DNA from: Phallusia fumigata
Taxonomy: Eukaryota; Chordata; Ascidiacea; Phlebobranchia; Ascidiidae
Length of the DNA stretch: 25,880 bases
NCBI GenBank assembly: GCA_008931825.1
Contig: QXVZ01034437.1
Span: 1-25,880, forward strand
Direction of reading: 5' to 3'
Both the position numbers and the translations under genes were made by a program. A model generated the notes under the pieces. The model was given only the letters and a program-made list of their open reading frames with translations, made no database searches and was not told where the DNA came from. This document shows positions 1 through 8,900 of the stretch, one piece after another (position 1 is the first letter of the stretch; each line of letters begins with the position of its first letter).

Positions 1-1275
1 GATCGCAGAAGAAAAAATGCTTCCCCCAATGCTTAACTATGAAACCATACATTTGACTGTGAGATAATCCACAGTGAAGTGATGGTGGGCAGCAACCGAG
101 ACACGTATGTATATCACTGTACACCAGACATGTGTCTAATCAGCGCAGCCATTTTGTGTACGGGGCCACGCGCGACATTTTGCTTTGTGTTAGTTGCAGT
201 CACAAACATTAGGCGTGTATATAGGAGTGTGGCGAAATCGCTGCTTAACTTGGATGCTTTTAAGCTTCTCTTAAATTTAAATGTATTCAGTCTGACTCTC
301 AGTGGGACGTCTTTACCTTGTCATTGCGCCTCTGGATTTGCAGATGACAATTTGTACATTTATTTTACGTGTTTTCGTAAACCCGGTTCAGATCGTTCAG
401 GTTTGTTACGTTTCTGTTGCCTTGTTTCCTTACATTTACTTCTGAAAATTCTTTTCTTGACATTTGTCGGGCGTTTTAATTTTGCTAATTATTTTTGAGG
501 TTATTTTGTGACATGCAAAATTGTTTAGTTAAAACTAGGTGGACCTTTACACGAGAGAAAGTCCGTTTGATTCAAAATCACTAAAACAGTTTTTAATTCA
601 TCGCGGAATTCGGCTCGTACGTTGGTGGATTTGAACCAGTTTAATATTTTTACGCTCATGCAAAATCTATGGCTTATTTCAATGCTTTTCTCACATTTAC
701 ATTTTCTGAATGAAACAAGTGTTTTCTTATCACGAAACATTTATGTTCGAACCGTTTTCGAAGCTGTAAGTGAGACACCGGCAACATGTTGCAAGCTTTT
801 GTTTTGGAATTGCAGTACAATCAAATGTGGCTCCAGAATTTAACCATTCTGGTCGTTTTTTTCAGTATTGAGACTTAAAATTAACTCACAAGCGTTTATT
901 GCAATGCTTTCGTTTGTGTACAGTTTCTGCCTGGTTTGTTGTGACCTGGTAAATTGAGATGAGTTTTCGTCTTAATTAAACATGAATCCATACGCGCGTC
1001 GCGACAAAACATGAGGAGTTCCTCCTGTTAGACTGTTTTCGGTACCAGTAAGCGTTAAAAACCCGGAATTTGCCAGCAAAGGCACTGGAATCACCTCTCA
1101 TTGCTCCTACCGTGTTGTTTTATTGCATTACCGTCATAACACATGGCAATTTACCCATTTGAACCACCAACAATCATATCTGCGCAAAAATGCTGTTCAG
1201 CTTTATAAACGCAATTATAATGAATGTTGTATAAATGTTTGATGTACTAATAAATGTGTGTGGTGGCATTTGTTT
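1..1275 (+). other. unassigned AT-rich stretch, possible 3' part of a plus-strand transcript
   Basis: I find no exon here that I can defend. The two longest open frames (79-498 and 622-843) have no recognisable domain and a composition like random AT-rich DNA. The stretch includes a small CpG-containing patch with a TATA-like string near 216-224. Near its right edge is a textbook poly(A) signal. The simplest reading is 3' UTR or flank of a gene lying to the left that converges on the minus-strand ZTRAF1 gene. This is inference only. Confidence 0.25.
1249..1254 (+). terminator. candidate poly(A) signal, plus strand
   Basis: AATAAA is followed within about 5-20 bases by a GT-rich run (TGTGTGTGGTGG), the usual downstream element of a metazoan cleavage and polyadenylation site. 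No coding exon for it lies inside the window, so the transcript would have to enter from the left. Confidence 0.4.
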
Positions 1276-1387
1276 CTTCCTTGCACAGCCTTAATTGACA
1301 AGGTGTGATAGCCATTGTCATTGTAGATCCTCCCCTTAACGTCCAAAATAAATAAGTGATTTCTTGCCACCCTCTTTACATCTTAAA

Positions 1388-1665
1388 CAAGAGTTCGGCA
1401 ACCTTTTAAACGCAGCGTGCCTGTGTACAAATTATGTCCTAGTGTAAATGACTACTCGCGCCATGTTGATGACGTCATTGCTTTATGTTTCTGCGTTTAG
1501 TGGGCAAATCGTTACAATCCGCAAAACACGCGCTCTCTGTCACTCGCTGCGGCAGTTGCACTTCATTTCACGATAAAAAACAAAGAGTTCGCACAACTTG
1601 TTCACAAAACGTATTTTGACACGAACTAGTGAATCACTTTCCGTGCCAAGGGGTGGCCAATAACA
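1388..1665. mobile_element. degenerate hAT-type MITE
   Basis: The left end reads GAGTTCGGCAACCTTTT and the right end reads GTGCCAAGGGGTGGCCAA. Both resemble the familiar hAT terminal pattern CAGGGGTYGGCAACCTTT...GTGCC in opposite orientations. There is no open frame for a transposase, so this would be a non-autonomous copy. Target-site duplications are not clear, which suggests age. A related end pair occurs at about 23506-23655. Confidence 0.4.
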
Positions 1666-1776
1666 ACTCTAAATTATTTTGAGGGCTTATTGTTTTCAAA
1701 TATAGGGTAACATGTTTGCAAGACATCAAAGACAAACAAGAATTGTTTTGGAAAAAGCAGCAGACACTCTCTGAAA

Positions 1777-1818
1777 CTTATGATGGCTTAAATTAAACTT
1801 ATGGTGGCTTAAATTAAA
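1777..1818. repeat. 21-bp tandem duplication, two copies
   Basis: A 21-base unit beginning ACTTATGATGGCTTAAATTA occurs twice head to tail (1777-1797 and 1798-1818), with one A/G difference. It is probably replication slippage; no function is suggested. The rest of 1666-2690 shows no exon, RNA gene or element that I can identify. The open frames there (for example 1986-2285 minus) lack splice or domain support, and an assembly N lies at 2450. Confidence 0.8.
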
Positions 1819-2685
1819 TAAATCTAAATATGGAGCAGACTTTGACCTGCAGTTTATGTCTTTTGGAAGTAAAGTATGTAAATGATATTAAGTTACAATG
1901 CAAAGACTGTACGTATCTACAATAGTAGTAAAATGAACTAAGATACTTTAAAAAAGTATGTGCGTGTGCTTTTGTAAAGACTATGCTACAACCTACTAAC
2001 GTTGCCATTCGCAGTGTTGCTTTCAGTAAAAACAAATGCCTTTAGTATGAAAGTAAATGCGAATACAAGGTAGAAAAGTTGTTGATGCAAACAGTAAATT
2101 GACTTGGTAAATTTAACATATGTCGTATCAAAATAAGTCAGGTTATTTGGTAAATTTCTGATCAAGCGTTCATCAGCACCAATCACACAACTCGGTTGAT
2201 GCCACGTGACTGGCAGTTTCGCATGACTGATTAAAATTATTCTCAGCACACCACAAACGAAAGTCAATGCACCGATTCTTGACACATAATTAACACTGAA
2301 GATACTTTTAGAGAGGATTAAAATGAAACAAACAAATTTTAATTAGGTAGAAAATTGCAAAAAATTACTTGTATCTATTTTAATCGGTCGCCCCAGCTAT
2401 AATATCTCAAAATATTTGGCTCTCACTCACAATCAACAGCAAAGGATGANATGACAAAGTTCCAAAACTTCAAGCTTACATTTAAGAAGGCAAAAAACAC
2501 TGATTTTGAAAAAATATTACATGTAACATTTTCATGCATTTGTTTGATAAAAATAGAGCAGCAAGTTTTTAACAAAACACGAAAACACTCTTTTTCATGT
2601 GGCATTTAAGTACATCAGTTAAAACCCATCACAAAATGTAATTTGTAACACACACAGGTTTCTATACTGGCAAGAATTTTGAAAT

Positions 2686-2691
2686 TTTATT
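2686..2691 (-). terminator. poly(A) signal of ZTRAF1
   Basis: AATAAA on the minus strand (TTTATT on the plus strand) lies about 47 bases past the ZTRAF1 stop codon at 2738-2740. This would give a very short 3' UTR, which is usual for compact genomes. Confidence 0.6.
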
Positions 2692-2737
2692 GGTATACTA
2701 TGTTTTGTAACACAAAAAAATTGTTACAGTCGATATT

Positions 2738-2941
2738 CTAATGCTTTTGATGAAACATAAAGAGCCTAACATTAAGCAGTTTGGCTCCTAACATTCTATT
2801 CACGTCGTCGGTTTCTAGTGGTTGCTGTTCACTTTCGGACCGTTCGGATGCAAATGTTGCATGAAAAAGTGTTGGCGTAACAGTAATTTTGTCATAGGGG
2901 GCTTTTAGAAGCAAAATGTCCAGATCCAGAGCTTCGGAGAC
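2738..2941 (-). CDS. ZTRAF1: ZTRAF1 terminal exon
   Basis: Sixty-seven codons plus TAG. It begins [19 protein letters not shown], matching the family strand LLLKGPYDD, and ends with [13 protein letters not shown], close to the vertebrate C terminus (NLRLFLFQIQK). The central [15 protein letters not shown] loop is acidic and likely variable. The acceptor is TTTATAG. Confidence 0.88.
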   Translation of the reverse strand, partial: VSEALDLDILLLKAPYDKITVTPTLFHATFASERSESEQQPLETDDVNRMLGAKLLNVRLFMFHQKH

Positions 2942-5900
2942 CTATAAAGGTTTACCAAAATGGCAACGTAAGACAAAAATTTCAATCTTATAAACACAAG
3001 AATTGTATTTTTACAGTATATACATTAGCGAGGAAGCAAAACTTGTAAAAATAAATACTGGGAAATGCAGGAATACCTTTCATTTTGTGGAGTTTATGGA
3101 ACCATTGATAAAATGATAGTACTACATTGAAAGAAGCAGTGAATAGCACGGAACCCTAATAAACTATGATTTTTGTTGTGTTTTACTGTAAAAGTACACA
3201 GAAAGAACAGAAAGAATTGGGGCCCAAAAATACCTTTGATTTTAGTTGAAGCTGAAAACTAAGTTTTCTGTCAGCGGAAATGGTCGGATTTGAGGGGTGC
3301 CTTTCTACAGCCGATACATACGCCTAAAAAACACAAATATGTTAGTGTTACATCACCAAGTGACAAAAAAAAATTAAATTTCCAATTCTAAAAATGCAAA
3401 TTTCCTTAGAGCATAAATTGGTACACGACCTTCAACACCCAGGCTTGCCCGAGAAGATGGAATCGGTTTGAAGCGTAGAAAAGTTTTGTGACAAAGTCAT
3501 CGGTGCGATATGGTTGCAGTTGTACTTCTGTGTATGCGATGTTTTCACAGCTCAACAGGTTCGTGATGTTGTGAAGTAGAGAAACCTAGCAAAACATTTA
3601 TTTCTTTAGATACACAATTTATAGTTTGAAATAGCAATTTCAAAAGATACAAGCCAGTACTTGTGTGTAAAAACGTTTCCCATTTGATGCTTTTGGGCCT
3701 GTGGGTCAACCAATGAGTGAACTGGGGTAAAAAGTCTCTAGTGCACAACTTCAAATGTCTATTGATTTTGCGACAAAATTTAAAGTAAATTGTGTTACCC
3801 ATGTTTGAAATTTGTGTGAAAAAAGGTCCTTTTAATGAACACAGTCCTTAATCTTGTTAAGTACACAGAAGACCGGACAATCATTTCGAAATACAGAATA
3901 TATTCCANGCCAATATTATCGCAACATGCAAAATGGGACTTCCTTCTGCGTTGTTTAATGAATGAAACTAAATTGGCATCGCTTGTACAAGTTTGGTGTA
4001 AACAAGTCTTTAGAAATCCCTGTGCCAATGCAAGCAACATGTTTTTAAAGCAAGAATAATAATGAAATTTCTGGGGTGGCAGTATTGACTTTTTGTTATG
4101 GCTTCCACCCTAGAAATTTCCAGTGTTGTGGTTGCGACCCCAGGAATCGACGCCCATGATGCCAAGTATAGCTAAAAGCTGAAGTGGAAAAAACACGATG
4201 TGACCCAATTTGATGGTTATAAAAAAACAATGATCTCTGGAATGTGCAAATGCTACATGTATTTTGTGTTTTTTAATTTGTTCATTTACTCATTTAAAAT
4301 ATTTTAACTGTCTGGTAGTTCTTGCCCACACTGGCACAGCCCACCATCCAAATAGAAATAAATATGTCCTGTAAAGCAAAAAACAAATCTTCATTTCAAG
4401 AACACTGTTGTCATTTTCATAAGGCAGTGCTTATAAAGCAACGGCACGTTAAGTCCATTGCATTGGCTTGTCTTTTCAAAACTTTTCAAAAGCTGTTAGC
4501 TGAAAATAGAATTGTTTAAATCAAAGGTGCATTAGTGCAGAAATTGTCCTGAACCACGGATACTTAATACAGACGATTCCAGTTTCGAATAAACTATAAT
4601 AGAGCTGAAGCTTACAGCACACTCAAATCAGTCTGTGTATTTCTTATTGCGAAAAATAAAATCGATTTCGCCAAACAAATGGCATCATCAGTTCTAAACG
4701 ATTTTTTATTCGCAATAAGAAATACACAGACTGATTTGAGTGTGCTGCAAGCTTCAGCTCTATTATAGTTTATTCGAAACTGGAATCGTCTGTATTACCA
4801 CCCGTGGTTCAGGACAATTTCTGCACTAATGCACCTTTGATTTAAACAATTCTATTTTCAGCTAACAGCTTTTGAAAAGTTTTGAAAAGACAAGCCAATG
4901 CAATGGACTTAACGTGCCGTTGCTTTATAAGCACTGCCTTATGAAAATGACAACAGTGTTCTTGAAATGAAGATTTGTTTTTTGCTTTACAGGACATATT
5001 TATTTCTATTTGCATGGTGGGCTGTGCCAAGGTGGGCAAGAACTATCAGACGTTTAAAAATTTTTAAATGATTAAATGAACAAATGAAAAAAACACAAAA
5101 TATATGTAGTATTTGTACGTTCCAGAGATTATGGCCCAGAGTTTGAAGCAAAAGTGACGAAAATAAACTTTGTGTTAACTGGTCTTGGAGAAATGCACAA
5201 CAAAAATTGAATTGACTAAAATCAGTAACTTGTATTGCCATCAGTAAATGGCTTTGCAGCTAGGGATGTACAAAGTAGAATAGCTGGCTATTCTAGAAAA
5301 GTTGTTTCGAATCCAAGTCTTATAATTAATTTTGGAAGGATGACATACAAAATTGTATGTAACAACAATTTCTAGAGTGGCAGCCATAACAAAAAGTCAA
5401 TACTGCCGCCCAAGAAATTTCATTATTATTATTGCTTTGAAATAATGTTGCTTGCATCGGCACAGGGATTTCTAAAGACTTGTTTACACCAAACTTGTAC
5501 AAGGCAAGCGATGCCAATTTTGTTTCAACAACGCAGAAGGAAGTCCCATTTTGCGCGTCGCGATAATATTGGCGATAACAGAGATTATACTAACGTTATG
5601 AACCAACAGGCGACCGTTGTGTAATTTGATCACATGTCAAACCGCTTGAATTTGATCATTTCGTCACCCTACAGGAAAACAAATTTGCTAAAAAATCGAC
5701 GCCTATGCTTGGCATTCACATTGCATTCAGAAACAGTTTTTTTCTTTTGTTGAGTTTATAATAAGTCTGCCATTGTACAGCTTGGTGTTAGCGCTTTTTT
5801 ATGAATATTTCCCTATTTGGCATGTGATTAAATTTTGGCTATCTTTTTCCCTTGGGGTAGTTACATAACAGAAAGCTGATTGACTGTCCGNCACCCTACA

Positions 5901-8900
5901 GGAAAACAAATTTGCTAAAAAATCGACGCCTATGCTTGGCATTCACATTGCATTCAGAAACAGTTTTTTTCTTTTGTTGAGTTTATAATAAGTCTGCCAT
6001 TGTACAGCTTGGTGTTAGCGCTTTTTTATGAATATTTCCCTATTTGGCATGTGATTAAATTTTGGCTATCTTTTTCCCTTGGGGTAGTTACGTAACAGAA
6101 AGCTGATTGACTGTCCGATTAATGAAATCAATTTTGAAATTTCAGTCTTACATAATACACAAATTACAAGTTACACAACAGCATTTGTTATCAGATAAGG
6201 AAATGGTCAAAATGATGTAGAATATATCAGGAATTTGTGACACATTGTTACATTACGCAACTGATAATGGTAAAACTATGATGGCTGAGCGGTTCTAAAC
6301 AAATTTAAACTCCCTAAGTGACAAAAAAATTTTACAATTTAATTCAGCACAACTGCGATAGGACAGGTAGCCTAACGGACTCATTACAAGCATAATGCCC
6401 TAAGATTACATTGTTGCACTCATCAAGGATAACAAACTAAAATAAAATGTGACAAAATTTTATTTTGGTTAGCTATCGAAATAAAATTTGCATTTGATAT
6501 GAAAAAAATTTGCACAAAAATTCACCTGCAAGTGACTATTCTTTCTGTACATTCGTGTTTTTCATGAGCATTTATCGAACTTCGTGGAAAAATTGCATAG
6601 CATGACGTGCATTTGGTCGGCAATTCCGAAATCGCTTTCTCCACTGCTAAGTTTCGGGTACAAGAATTTCTGCTTATTTCCACTCGACAAGAAGGACAGG
6701 ATGCCTACAAAATTGCAAGGGTGAAAAACGGGTAAATCGAACCAAAAGTCACAAAATCCTGTTAAATACTTTGCACTGTATCAACAATCAAAATAGAAAA
6801 ATTCTAGATGGCATTGTTAAATATTGCTGTTTTTTAATTTTTAGCTTATAGGGCCTGTGGTTAACAGTGAAAAATATGTGTCCCCTTTCATGAAAGGAGA
6901 AGTATCTTAAGAATGGACTTAATACAATGCTATATTGCCATGAAAACGTCTGACGCATTTCGCACACAACAACAGTGTATCAGCTATGATCACAAAACAA
7001 NGAAGTATCTTAAGAATGGACTTAATACAATGCTATATTGCCATGAAAACGTCTGACGCATTTCGCACACAACAACAGTGTATCAGCTATGATCACAAAA
7101 CAAGGGTTTAAACATTTTATCTCATTTTTTTTATCACAAGGGAGTTTCCATAAACCATATAGCTGCAGCATATTCAACCTCGATCCAACAATCGTGCCCT
7201 TAACCATTTGCGCTTCATAACATTCTAAGGTTGCCCAGCTATTTCCTGCTTGGAGATTGATTTACGGATCCCCTTAAATGTTGTTGGAATTCATATGTTG
7301 GATGCACACTCGTTTTTAAGCCTTATTTAGGCAACTTTTGAAACTGTGTATGTGATCAAAAGGACTGTGGAGATTTTGTCAAATTCGCAGCACCAGTGTT
7401 AACTTACCGGTTCATCTTTCAGTCTTGCGTCAGCCAGCAAATGGTGAAAACAAGCAACACACATTAGATGACCGTGACAGCATTGCATGCATGTCGCTGT
7501 CGGAAGGTCGAGACACACCTAAAAACAACAAAAGTATCAACTAAAAATACACGTATAATGTAAAACGCTTTACATTTTTGGGCTCTATGGGTTAACCAAT
7601 GGGTCAACAGAAGTAACAAGTTGCATTGTACTACTTCAGATACCCATCTATCATATGTGCAAAATTTAACTTTTTCTTAACCAAACCATGGAAACTTATG
7701 TCAGACAAAAAACAAAAATAAACTAGAAGGGTGGCTTTCACCATATTGCCATTCTATATTTATTTTAATTCCGAGACCATTAGTAATTTGACCCTTTTTA
7801 GGGGGGTTGGGGGGTGACCACTGGGGCTATGGGGTTAAACTAAACTCATGTTACACCGCCTTGATCCCATCTACCAGCTGTGAAAGTTTCATCCAAATCC
7901 ATCAAACATTTTATGACAAAAGTGCATGGACAAGCTGCAGGGGAGAAAAAATAAACTTTCTTCTTTAAATCATCTCGATTAATGTCAACTGAAGTTTATA
8001 GCTAAATACATTATAAGCAAAAGAGTTCAACGGTGGGCAAACTATGTCTCTCGAGCCACATGCATCTCGCCGGCATGTTTTTTGTGGCTCTTCTAAACGA
8101 ACAGTAATATCCTGAATTGATACAGAGTTGTTACCTCATATTTCGAGTTTGTTTCCTGTATCAATGTTATACCTATTGTGACGTAACATTGCAGTGTGAC
8201 AACAAGTCAAATGAACACTTGGGAGAATGAGTTCACTCAGCTTTATCGCCACATTGTCAAGATTTTAAAACACTAGCAAATCAAACAAAAACGACTCTTC
8301 CATTTAACAAGTTTGCCCACCCCTGGTATAAATTAACTAATATCTTATCTAAACTAATATCTAAGTTAAATCAAGATTAAAAAAATAAAAAAGCCTATTT
8401 GAACATGAACAAATATAAATAGTATTGTTTATTCCAGAGAAGAAATATGCCTCTACCAAAAGCACCCAATAATCATTTTAAATGTATTGTTTCCTTGTGA
8501 GTTCCTGTGCCCGGACCAAGTTATAATGTGTAATTACCAATATAAACACTGACAGCTTGCTATACGATGGTCACCAAATACAAAGGGTGTTTAATAACAG
8601 GAAACGCCTATTACATACTGCATATAGCCAATGTATGCACACATGTACAAAATAGCTGCAGCCACAAGGCAGAACAACTGGTGTAACCAGAAAATATATT
8701 GCACTGTAAATAATTATGACCCTTTTGTGAGCCGTCGTTACATAACTCGCTGTAGTAAACATGTAGGTATGATTTATTTATGATATATTTGAAATAATGC
8801 TTGGCAAAGGCTGGTCCTGCAAATGTGCAATTCATGACAATTATGCCAAGACTAAAATAAAATACCCTTTAAAATACTGGTATCTCATATCTATACATGT

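Larger units (their letters stand above)
3586..6525 (-). other. ZTRAF1 intron with inverted repeat and lost exon
   Basis: About 2.9 kb without a supportable exon. It contains two assembly Ns (3907, 5891), a large inverted repeat and a tandem duplication. By protein alignment it should contain the TRAF-type zinc-finger exon with a Gly-Cys-x-Trp motif. I scanned the minus strand for the Gly-Cys-x-Trp codon pattern and found no instance. Confidence 0.7.

Noticed and set aside
4322-5039. Two nearly identical 65-codon open frames on opposite strands
   Set aside because: They lie in the two arms of the inverted repeat. Their similarity is due to the DNA duplication, and the composition is not protein-like.
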